Shown: one piece after another, positions 36,654 through 47,009 of the stretch
How positions within the stretch are numbered: the first letter of the stretch is position 1
Layout: each line of letters begins with the position of its first letter
Assembly (NCBI GenBank): GCA_007449985.2
Contig: VIIQ02000015.1
Coordinates: forward strand, 724,501 to 788,500
Source of the DNA: Desmodesmus armatus
Taxonomy: Eukaryota > Chlorophyta > Chlorophyceae > Sphaeropleales > Scenedesmaceae
Reading direction: 5' to 3'
Length of the DNA stretch: 64,000 nt
The notes under the pieces: generated by a model
What the model was told of the DNA's origin: nothing
The model's input: the letters and a program-made list of their open reading frames with translations, nothing else
The model's database searches: none
Made by a program: the position numbers and the translations under genes

Positions 36654-37840
36654 GCTGTACAGCAGTCAGACAGATTGAGGAGGTGTCTCTGAGCTTGAAC
36701 GACGCAGGTGAGAACGACTCTTATGTCAGAGACACACAGAAGCTGATATAACGGCGTTGGTGCGGAAAGAAGAGCAGCACACGAAATAGCTGTAGCTGTG
36801 TGCTAGACAGCTGTGTAAGTGATCTGACAGTGTACTGCATCACACCACCCTACTGAATGTGCGAATATGAGAAGCCTCATGCCCAGCATACCAATTTTGC
36901 TCGATTAATTGTGCCTTCAATCGTGTGCGTCACCTTTGTCAACATTGCCCGCTTCTCTTTAGTCATGTGCAGCACTGTCCGACACTATTTCTGACAAAGG
37001 ATGCATCTTGTGGTTGAATGAATACAGTTGTCAACGTATCCCGGTGAGCTGCAGCATCTGCAGGTTTGAGGTTTGGCCTGAAGTGGGTGTGGCAGCAGCA
37101 GGGGATGAACAGAGTCACACTTGCCAGCAAGAGCCAGGCTACCCAAGTTGTGACACGCTTGTACATTCACTGGTGCTAAGGCTTGCTTGAAAGGCTGGTG
37201 GGTTCCTGTGCGTGCACAAACAGTGGCTTGCACTCGGAGGGTGCATGAGGTGGCGACAGCCTGCCTTTCAAATTGCACACAGTATGACGTCGTGCCATGT
37301 TGGCAGCACTGCATCCTTGGCCGGTGTGCAAACAACTGATGGTCTTCATGTACCTGACTCATGCTTACAAAGCTAATTTGCTCCTCCATAACCATGTGTC
37401 TGCGTGTAACCAGCAACTGGAGAGCATGTCAAGCTAACCCCTGCTCCTGACCCATGAATGCATGCCCCGACTGCTCAAAGCGGAGTCATGCTGGCCCCGT
37501 GCTGATCAGACATTCTGCAAACCCTTTCACCCACCAAATTGAAACGGTCATTGATTCGTCATTGATGCTGTCGCCTGCCACAACCCTCCTCAAACATGAG
37601 TTTAAAGTGTGCCTCTTGCACCATTGAACAAGCAGCCTCATCCGACACTGATTCGACCCAGCACACATGCAAACATTTGGGGCACTGGCACCATGACAAC
37701 AATCACAGAAGGCGCAACACCTGCCATCCGCAGCGTCGAACAAACACTCAACAGCTGCAGCGAACAACCTCCTTTCAAAGCAAACAACATCCGCCACTGT
37801 CCACACGAGTCATGTGCTGAGATCTAAGTACTCGTATGTG
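36654..37840. other. Upstream region of the MYND gene, nothing coding seen
   Basis: Presumed promoter side of the intact MYND gene. Short frames only; no TATA box was picked out and no repeat recognised before the MYND fragment. Confidence 0.35.
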
Positions 37841-37920
37841 TGCTGCTGGGGCCTCTGCTGCTGCAAGGCGCTGTTTCAGGACTGCACAGGCCGCCTTGTG
37901 TCCAGGCGTCTGCAGACACA
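37841..37920 (-). pseudogene. MYND last-exon fragment
   Basis: The minus strand reads GHKAACAVLKQRLAAAEAPA, almost the same as the end of the intact MYND gene (GHKAACAVLKQRDAAAEASA), preceded by a CTGCAG-type junction. The Cys-rich front half of the exon is missing, and nothing upstream resembles the rest of the gene. It is a truncated duplicate about 380 bp from the second SINE. Confidence 0.8.
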
Positions 37921-38299
37921 ACATGTGTGCGGTACTGCAGTATACTGTACTTTGCTGTATGCTTAGTATAGATGGGTGCAATGAATTAGGCTCGGTGGTT
38001 TGCACCGGTCTGCGATGCAACAAGATAGCATCTTACCTAATCGAGGAGTGCGGCATATTTTTGCAATCTTTTGCGGCTCTCTTGGCGGCAGTGATGGAGC
38101 GGTACACTGGGCTCGCCAGACGACCAAACACAACTCGGGTGCCACCCCCCAAATGCCTGCTGCCTTGGCATCCAATGCCTGCGTGATGCTCCATGCCAAC
38201 TGCTAGCATGCCTGCAGGTTGTTGGTGTGTACATGCCATTTTGCAACGTGTGCATGGTCGGAGACGACATATGCATCATGCATGCGGTATGCATGCTAG

Positions 38300-38790
38300 T
38301 CGAATCCCGGCCCACCCACCGTCCCCCTAGGGGGGGTAATAATACCCCGAGCCAGGCTGCTGACCCGGGCAAGTGCAGTGAAGGGAGAGGGATCCCCTGA
38401 TGCTGATTACTGCCACAGAGGCAAAGGAAGGAATGGGTGCAGAATACAGCCGGAAAAGGCATGGAGCCCGCTATTGGGTGTGCTACCCTAGGGATTCAAG
38501 GTTCTCTCAGGTCGGGACTGAGGGGACTCTCCCAGCGGGTCAAGGGTGATACCTTACAGCATCCAATCTCCCATGTCGAACAACATCTCCAGCCTGAATT
38601 TCGGTGGGTTTACACGGCCCTCAGGTGTGCCCCTGGGGAGTGAGATGTGGCCACGAGTGCCGTTGCCCTAGACCCCCAGGAGTGTTGGTGTGAAGAGCCG
38701 TCCTCAACGGACGCGAGGCCAATGGGAAGAAGTCCTATGGCGTTAAGAGACCAAGGGGGTGTCTCTGTATCTTTATCTTTTTTTTTTAGT
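38300..38790 (+). mobile_element. tRNA-related SINE, plus orientation
   Basis: This is nearly identical, base by base, to the reverse complement of 29532-30022. It begins inside the B-box-like TCGAATCCCGG, so it is truncated at the head by a few bases more than the other copy, and ends with ATCTTTATC then a T run. The near identity of the two copies implies recent movement or duplication. Confidence 0.8.
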
Positions 38791-39653
38791 AGGGACTTGT
38801 GCGTAGGAGCCCGTGCATCATGTTTCTGGTTGGGGGTCCCCTGAAGTTGTGTGTCAGACTTTGTGGTGAAGCCCCAACACGGGCTGTTTCCAGGGTTCAT
38901 TGTGCAGGGGCAGGCTGCCTGGACCAACCATTTGTAAACCAGCTGCAACATCCAATTTTCAAGTGTCAATGATCGCATCTCCTGGTCCAACAGTTGTAGG
39001 GCATCAACAGAGCCAAATTTACACCAATAAAAACATATTGCGTGAATGTGACCGCAGTCGGTCCAAGATTCCCTGCCGAGGCAACCCGTTGAGTTGGGGG
39101 CGTTTTGGCCTTCGTCAGCAACCGCCCCCGCAACAAGTCTTGATGCCGCTGTCGTCCTCTCCTGTGCAACAATATAGTCACACGTGTGTAAGGCAAACCA
39201 AATTCTTTACTGTTTATCTATGACCCAGCCATCATGACACCGCAGCTAGTGGGGTTCTGGCGTCCCACCCCGTCACGGTTGGTTGCGACGCAGCACGACG
39301 CGTTGGGTGCGGTGTCTCACGCCACAACGAAACTAAAACTTGTCTATCGAGGCAGTGTTGGGTGTGACATATGTTGACTGAAACGGGCCCACAAGCGACA
39401 CAGTCAGCAGGTCAATTCCTTCTCCTTCTCAGAAGGCGATGGCATCGTTACAAAGGTGGCACATACAGGCTATCACCAAACAACAGACGGTGGTTTCTGC
39501 AGGCTAGCTGTCAGGCGCGCCCAGCTAGGTTCCAGCTTCATGCCACCTTCAGGGGAGCTGTATGGCATGCGGCGGTCGCCCAGCTTGGTTGCGGCTGCAC
39601 CTTGGGGCTGTTGACGTCGCAGGTTGACAATCAATGCTGATCAATGATGACGC
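38791..39653. other. Unassigned DNA downstream of the bromodomain gene
   Basis: No gene found. A minus-strand TGTAA signal (plus 39448-39452) about 200 bp past the bromodomain-gene stop may mark its 3' end. Confidence 0.35.
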
Positions 39654-42499
39654 CTAGTGCAGGGCCACACTGCCACGCAGCAAATCCGTGCCCTGCTTGA
39701 AGATCTTGACCTATGGGTGTAAGGAAAGGAACACACAGGGATGGCGGGCTTTGAAAATGGACAAAGCAAGTAGGGCCCATGTACGGTACCACCTGCCGCA
39801 TTGAACTTTTTGTTGATTGGCGGTTGGCTGTCTGCATGACATTACTTGCTCAAAAACGTGTTGACATGCTTCTGCCTGTAGCGCTTCCAGTGTCAGTTGA
39901 CAGGGCCAGGCAATTCAGATGGCTGTGACCAAGCATACAAGATACATGCTCACATATTTCATCGCATACTTGAAGAGGATGTCCGCCTCTGTGTGTGGCT
40001 TGGTGTTGGGGTGGTTGTATGCCTTTGCATTTGCACACATCAGGATGATGTCACCCTGCACACGACACAGCAAGAGCATGACACAGGGTGTATGTGTGGG
40101 CCAAGCATCACAGCCGGTGCAAACATCGTGTGCATGGTGGGCCTTTAGATGGCTATTGTAGCACGGATGAGCATGCAGAGTTTGTCGTTGTGTAACTTTG
40201 AGTTGTGTAACTTTGATTTGATTTGTGCACATGCACATGACTTGAACAACCCATGTCAGCATTGATTTGCCTGATCACTCATCATAGAACGTCTAACGCC
40301 CCCGTGGCGTCAGTGCGGCATCGACCTCTGCTGGGGGAGGGGGTTTGCCAGATGAGAAATTGGTGTGTGCTCTGTGCAAAATTCTCTGCGCCTACCAAAA
40401 CCTGCATCACATGCCCCAAAACCATGTTCTTGAGTCGCAGCAATTTTGCACAGACAGACCGCTCAGTGCAGCAGTGACTCTGTCACTGCTTCATGCTGCA
40501 TGGGGACTGGTGGTCTGCTGACCAGCTGGCGGACGTTGGTCATGCTGTGCATTTCCTTATGACTTTGCATGTTGTTTCTTAATTGTCAGGTCTCCAGCTG
40601 GTGGGTTCCCTGACTTCCCCTCCCCTTGCCTGTCCGATCGCAATCGATTGCGGCAGAACATGAAATTTAAAGTACCGTGCTGCCTGGTCATCTTAGGTCC
40701 GTGGTGGACCAACAACTAGCATTAACCTTTTGGGAAACCTATGAGCCGCTGGCGACCCGGGATGAGTCCCAACCCGGGATGAGTGACAACCGACTGACAA
40801 TCAACGGAGGGTGAGCAATAATCGCTGCAATTGAATTACACACGATGAATAAGCATAATTAAGGCAACCATCCTGTTGCTGCTGCACCTCGCGCACCACA
40901 GTATTGCACCCCTACATGCTGCCATTCACTGCGATGAAGGTAACAGAAGTCATAAATATCAGTAAGACATATCTTAGGCGGACATGCAGGGCCTATCTCG
41001 CAAGGAAACACGTCGGTGTATTGCCTCCTTGCGAATTGCAACCAGCCACGATGAAGCCAAACGGACACCTTCAGCATTGACAGCAAGACAATTTCAAACT
41101 TTTGGTCGCAGGGATGCTCGGTTGGTGGCCCCATGTGTGAGCTGCAATTTCGACTGCGCGATCAACGCACTGCTGCTGTTCAAACGGATTGGATTCTTCG
41201 CTTTTATGATGTTAACAAACGCCTTGCACGCAGCCGGTCTGCCAACGGCCGGTTTGTCCGGACAAACCCCCCTATTTGACCAACCCCCCTCCCCCGGGGG
41301 AGGGGGGGGGGGGATGTCCAGACCGCCTCATTAGCATCTTCCTCTAAAGAGGTCGATACAATAACAAGTTTCATGCATTGCAGCAGGAGGCATGCATCTC
41401 CGCTGACAATCAGGTATTTGTTTGCTAGCACTGGCGGTGATTTGGGCCATCACTGGCCAAGCAGCAGACCGCAGAAGCATCGCCAACTTACCAAGAACTC
41501 GTTCCAGCTGGCGTACATGTCATTCTCTATCTTGTCCCGCATGGTCCGCATGGCAATGGGGTTCTTGATGATGTTGGAGTACCCAGGGCACTGCACAACA
41601 GCACAACAGCTAACACCATTGATAATTTCATCACCCACTATCGGCCTACACTCTCAGGCAGCAGGGTTCCGAACTGAGCTGAGCATTCACTAAGCCTCAA
41701 CAGTGAAATGTCATTCTGACACTGTTGCAATGGGCTCCAAGCCGGTGACATTCATGCACACTCAGCCTCAGCCTCAGCTGGGGCTGTAACCACTAGCTAG
41801 GCTATAGCGCTTGACAATCACCCATGCCACGCAGTGCGCCACTGTGAGAGACGGCTCGTCAGTAGGCAACGTACTCTGTGCCTTGTTCGGAACAACCTGT
41901 GTAACCCCTCTCCTCAAAAGATCATGTCCCTACATGTTTGATGCCATGCTATATAGCACGTCAGGGGTCTTGATGCCGTGCGGCGCACTGTCTTTGTTTG
42001 GTTTTGGCACAACCCCTGGCCTGGGGCATACATGCATTGCAGCTTTGATGCAGCGCCGCCAGTTGCAGGCCATCAGAGGCTGAACATCAAGTTATGATGG
42101 CGACCATTGCAGCTGCGGCATGGGTTGATCATCAGCCCAGCGCTAGCAAATCACACACCTGATCATCTGTAGGAGTGCTGCCAAAGAACCTATACTTGTC
42201 TCTCTTGTCCACAGCAGCCAACAGCTTGTGGAGCAGCCCTTGAGTGGGCGGATGAGTCTCTTCCACATCCTGCGCCTCCACCTGGATGATGCAAAGCCGA
42301 GAGTGTTGGGTGCATGACATTTGATGCACACGTTCCGAACGTGTGACATGCTACACAGCCACTGGATGCAACCCAAGGTCTGTGCTGGCAAGACGCAACT
42401 CACCTGTGCACGCAGCTCAGCCACACACTCCTCCACTTTCACCCTGATTTGGCGAGTTTTGGGGTGAATCCTGATATTGTTGCCAGCTGGAGGATCCAT
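39654..42499 (-). CDS. Minimal single-bromodomain protein (158 residues)
   Basis: Five phase-0 exons: 42499-42404, 42281-42159, 41590-41492, 40055-39954, 39710-39654 (TAG). The joined product is a short lead (MDPPAGNNIRIHPKTRQIRV) plus one bromodomain and 18 extra residues. Domain landmarks are in order: GLLHKLLAAVDKRDKYRFF (helix Z and ZA start), PGYSNIIKNPIAMRTMRDKI, ENDMYASWNEFL, and DIILMCANAKAYNHPNTKPH with the acetyl-lysine-binding Asn in the AYN motif. The ZA loop has STPTDDQCPGY rather than the usual PVD-type sequence. It probably reads acetylated histones in the nucleus, perhaps as a subunit of a larger complex, since no other domain is present. Introns are long relative to exons (one of about 1.4 kb). 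Confidence 0.88.
40758..40795. repeat. Short direct repeat in bromodomain intron
   Basis: CCCGGGATGAGT occurs twice about 18 bp apart in the intron between exons 41492 and 40055. Function unknown; perhaps a small insertion scar. Confidence 0.5.
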
Positions 42500-43634
42500 G
42501 CTCCGACCTTGCAGCTGCCAGTCTCCAGACGATGCTGCACTGCTGTCTCAAGCACCACCCGCCTCCAAAGCCTGTGATGTCAGCCTGCACAGCGACAACA
42601 TGGGAGATGAGGCATGTGCACGCTTTCACAATCAGGTAATCGTGCTATGCAGATGAGGTGCACCAGCCCAGCCCAGCCTGGACGGCCATGATGAGTCCCA
42701 CAAGAGGCTGTGGACCGACTTTGTCGTCATGGCGGCTAAAGGGTTGTTTGGTGAACTCCCTGCCACGTTCTGGGCTTCTCCCTAGGTAGTTGACCCACCG
42801 TCAGCACTCTTCAACATGCTGTGTGGCCACCCAGTCACTGCTGTTGATACTTCTTTTGGGTGTTCACTGCAAGCTGAGACGGCAGAAAAACGGATGAGGC
42901 TGTTCATCATGTGAAAGAAGGCCTGACCAAAAATCTCAGGCAGCAGGAGGCCTCATGCCTTGCCGCAACAGCAGCAGCAGGCTTGCAGTTGGGGACACAG
43001 ACAGCAGCAGCTTACCCACATACCTGCTGCAGCAACTTCAAGACAATAATTCTTGGAAGCTTAGCTTTAGCTTTCAGATTCTCCTGCACTACAGAAGTGC
43101 TAGGGTGGTGGCAGATGGTTTAGGTACGCCATGCATGGTGAGGAAGTCAGCTGACAGCTTGTGGACAGGAGGCTGTGTTGAGTGTAAGTTTTCGGGAGAA
43201 TCAAAACAGCAACATCGCATCACATCAGTCTAGAGACTTTAGGGGCGGTTAAAGTCTCCGTACAGTAGCAGTTGAGCTGACAGCTGTTGACCCCTTTTGA
43301 ATTTCAGGCTCAGCAGGAAGCAAAGCAGGGCGCAAGACGCAGCCATGTCGATGCCGAAACTCTTAGCTTCACTCTTTTGTGAAGTGGCAAGCAACAAGAC
43401 AACCTTCAGCACGGAAAGCAACAAGGCACTGGCAGAAACTCAACAGCAAACCAAACTAGGCTACCAACGGTCAATATGGCTTCAATATCGGCAAGGTGGG
43501 TATCTTTCAGTGGTGCTTTACCCGTGCAGACCTTTGATGTATGCCATGTGCGCTCATGTGCACAGCAGCACAGGTGTGAAAGGCTAAACGCTGCTGTTGT
43601 CAGCTGACTGCTGCTACATCTGCTTGTTGAGCAG
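42500..43634. other. Divergent promoter region of bromodomain and F-box/LRR genes
   Basis: The bromodomain gene faces left and the F-box/LRR gene right, so both promoters should be here. A first exon of the F-box gene is also expected, because its main exon lacks an ATG. A candidate frame starts at ATG 43345 (MSMPKLLASLF), but its donor phase does not fit the acceptor at 43634. Confidence 0.35.
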
Positions 43635-44895
43635 ATCACAGGACTCAACAACACCGTCAATCCAGCTCCCAATCGACCCAGAGATCCCAGAGATCCCAGA
43701 CCTCCCAGAGACAGTGCTTGTGTGCATCCTGCAGCACGTGCCCCTGCACCAGCGCCTTGCCTGCTGTGCACTAGTGTGCCGCACGTGGGCAGCAGCTGTA
43801 GCAGCGGTGCCAGTTGTATGGGACTTGAAGAGCAGTCAGCACTGTGAACAGTTGCAGGCCTGGCTCGACAAGTATAGGGGTGCGTTTTTGGGTCTTACTG
43901 CCAAGGGTGATGAGTGGGGCTCATGGAAGCACTGGTGCCCCCTGCAGCTGCCTGTCCTGCAGCTCAAGCAGCTTCACAGCTTGGATCTCACCAGGGTGAA
44001 AGTGCAACAGAAAACGCATCTGCCAAAGCAAGAGGCCACCGCTCTCAGCAGCCCCAGTAGAAGCTCCTCACTCACCAGGTCAAGCACCATCAGCCCTGCT
44101 GACAGCTGTGGCAGCGCTGCAGCGGCCACTGTGTTGTTGCAGCTGCAGAAGCTGAAGCTGAGCCGCTGCCAAGTTTCTGTGCAGCTGATTCCTCTGCTCC
44201 TGAGCGCAAGCACACTGTCAGCACTTCACTGGGATTATGTCCAGCTCTTCAATGATGATTTTGCAGAGCGGCTGACACGTGGGCAGGTATTCTCCGCTAT
44301 GTGGCAGTGCCTGCAACTGCTGCCCAACCTAACAAAGCTGCAGGTGCGGGACAAAAGCCTGACAACAGAAGACATATCCCCCCTCAGCAACCTGCAGCAC
44401 CTGCGACACTTGACCTTGGAGCTGAGCTACTGCAGGGACCAGCACACAGCAGGCGCCCGTCAGCTGTTGTCAGCACTGGGGCAGCTCACCCACCTGCGCC
44501 ACTTGGAGCTGAACAACTGCCACCTGGACTGTGCTGGGCCTCAGAGGCTGGGTGACAGCTACCAGAGCTTCAGGGTCTTGACAGCATCCACCCAGCTTAC
44601 AGCTCTGATCCTTGCAGAGCGGCGGGGCACGCCAGCCATCAACGAGATCTTTGCCCCAAGGAGGAAGCTGCCAAGCCTCAAAGTGCTGTGTCTGGTTTCC
44701 AGGTCATCACGCTCAGGGTGCGTTGGTGCAGCACAGGTTGCCAGGCTGGCAGCCAGCTGCCCTGCACTGCAGGAAGTGGTGCTGGAGCGGGTGACTGTTC
44801 CGGACTTTGATGCCAGCTGCCTCTTGCAGCTGCCCCCAGCTGTGACGTCAGTGGAGGGGCTTGACTGGACCAGGCCTTCACCTGAGCCGCTGTAG
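43635..44895 (+). CDS. F-box / leucine-rich repeat protein
   Basis: The main exon (acceptor AGCAG at 43630-43634) encodes about 419 residues and ends TAG. After a PEIPEIPDLPE lead comes an F-box (LPETVLVCILQHVPLHQRLA, CCALVCRTWAAAV). It is followed by irregular leucine-rich repeats such as LKQLHSLDLTRV, LPNLTKLQVRD, LQHLRHLTLEL, LTHLRHLELNN and LPSLKVLCLV. The family role is an SCF ubiquitin-ligase substrate receptor, the F-box binding SKP1 and the LRRs binding substrate; the target is unknown. No in-frame ATG precedes the F-box within this exon, so a short upstream exon must supply the start. TGTAA at 45212-45216 probably ends the transcript. Confidence 0.8.
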
Positions 44896-45609
44896 TACCG
44901 GTGGGCGTCGGGAGTTTCTGTCATGGTGAGTAAGCTGTCTGTTTTGCGTGGCTCATGTGCTGAACAGCCTGAGGGAATAGTTTGGGTGCAGTCACTTGTG
45001 ATTGTGCAGTATGCCAGGGCCTGCTTTTTATCCAGCTCCATGCACTCTCGACGATGATGCCGTAGTCCTGTGTTGCTGCCTGCAGCGTGAAGAAGATGGA
45101 TGTGCCACATAGACCTGTGCAACTGGCAAGCTTGTGGCACATTCTGTCCACGTCTGAGCAGTGTCTGCATATGTTACTACAGTACATGCTCACCATGCAC
45201 CTACATGTTTGTGTAAGTGCGCTCACCAGCCATGCTGTTGTGCTGCTTGTGCCTGCACCTGCAGGACTGTTGTGCTGATGACGGTGTCACACAAGGCCAA
45301 CCCGGCAGCAAGGCCAGAAACAAGCAGGAGCTCCAACACTGAGAGCGCTAATACCAGCCTGTGTGCGTTGCGTGGGGTCAATCATGAAGGGCAACTGTGA
45401 CTGTTACAGCCTGTTGCGGCAACTGAGGGCCTTAGCACCAACCAAGCGTCCTGGGTGGATTAGCTGGGTGCAGTGCACTTGCTGTGGTTGAATTCTGCCG
45501 GAGTTGTATTGGTCTTCAGAATGAGGGAGGGGGTGCAGCATAGGTGCATGCTGACAGCGAGTGATTGCTGGATCTGCAGCCTTCATGCGAACGTAGGGGC
45601 GGCCCAGCA
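44896..45609. other. 3' UTR of F-box/LRR gene and unassigned DNA
   Basis: About 320 bp to the TGTAA at 45212 is likely 3' UTR. No gene was seen in the rest. Confidence 0.35.
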
Positions 45610-46262
45610 AGCCGTATCTGTCCGGTGTGAGACAGCTGCTATGGCAGCCGGGTTGAGTGTGGTGTTGCATTGGGGTCCTGCAAGTCCGCCCATTGGACAC
45701 GTGCACTGCTGGCAGCACCATCAATTCAATGCATCGGTGGCCCCGAGTCCCAGGGCCACCAGGCAGCAGCAGGAATTGTGTAGTATGGGCCAGTGCAACC
45801 TCCAAGGCTGTTTGGCAGGCTAGCGGTGGTGTTCGACATGGTCCGGTGACTTGCATTGCATCAAAAGTGCAGTGCATGCCATGCACTGATCAGTGATCAG
45901 AAGCAGCATCAACTTGCTGTTGCGGAAGCAGCAAGCCACATGTGTTCCTTTGTGTTGTCAAATATGTATTTGGCTTAATTATGTCAGCAGGAGCAGTGCC
46001 GAGGGCGGCCATGCTGATTGACAGCTGCATGGAGATGTTGTACAGCAGTAAGCCTTGCACGGTACAACGAGTCCTGCAGTGTGCTTGCTGGGCAAATCAA
46101 CATGCACCTGGAAGCTGCAACTCAACATGCACCTGGAACTTGCAACAGACCTGGTCACTGGAGTGACTCACCCAAGTTGGGTACAGGGGCGGGTGCATAC
46201 TACTTACGAGGGCTTTCAGGGTCCTTAGAGTCAGATGCTGGTGCTTTGGCTTGGCATGTACT
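45610..46262 (-). repeat. Dispersed repeat, inverted partner of 28.9-29.5 kb
   Basis: The reverse complement aligns with 28900-29512 over its full length, including the ACCCTGAAAG block near one end and the TATGGCAGC/CATAGCAGC block at the other. The copies differ by many substitutions and short indels, so this pair is older than the SINE pair. Confidence 0.75.
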
Positions 46263-47009
46263 ACAATAACATGAGGTTATGCTCTTTGCTGTAGGCTTTT
46301 GCTGGCTGCTCCCACTGCTGTTGCTGCCAGCTGGTGGTGAATATGTGACCTTTCAGGTCAACTGAGGCTCATCCCTCACCAGACTTGATGTTGTTGGCCC
46401 AGACAATAGTATTGGAAACATGCATGCAAGTATGTAACAGATCCACATCCAAAGTTGACATACTACCAGCCTTTCATGAGTCATGCTTACTGAAGCCTGC
46501 ATTCTAGCCTCGATCATCTTTGGAAGATTTGTATGTTGTCACAGAGATTACCCAGTGCATGCCTGTGAAGCCAGCCAGACAAATACTGTATGCTGGCGGT
46601 GCTTGTGCTCTTGTCAGCAGTTGCGAGCGCTCACTGTGCATAGCGGCTTACCAAACGACTGCACTCTCAGCACCATGGTGGTGGAACTGGCAATGCAGCA
46701 TCTCACTGCAGCCGCTCCCTGTCAACTCAACAACGCAAATCGAAACACCCATTATGACAACATGGCAACCAGTCACTCGGTGACTGTCGGCCTGAGGCAG
46801 TGTGAGTCACAACCGGTGTCACAGCTCCTCATCTAATGACCTGCTCATGGCTCAGGCCTAATTGTCAGCACAAGCTGTGTGACAAACTCTGACCACACTC
46901 AAAAGTTCACCAACTCAAAGTCACTCCTCTACTCACATCCCCCGGCACAACCACACACTGTGACGGCAGTGACTGCCATGCAGCATGGCATTAGCCCTCA
47001 TGTAGCTTG
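46263..47009. other. Unassigned DNA downstream of the second MYND gene
   Basis: No coding exon is supported. It presumably includes the 3' UTR of the minus-strand MYND gene ending at 47010. Confidence 0.35.

Noticed and set aside
43345..43494. First exon of the F-box/LRR gene
   Set aside because: The frame is plausible but the donor phase does not match the acceptor at 43634, so it was not joined.
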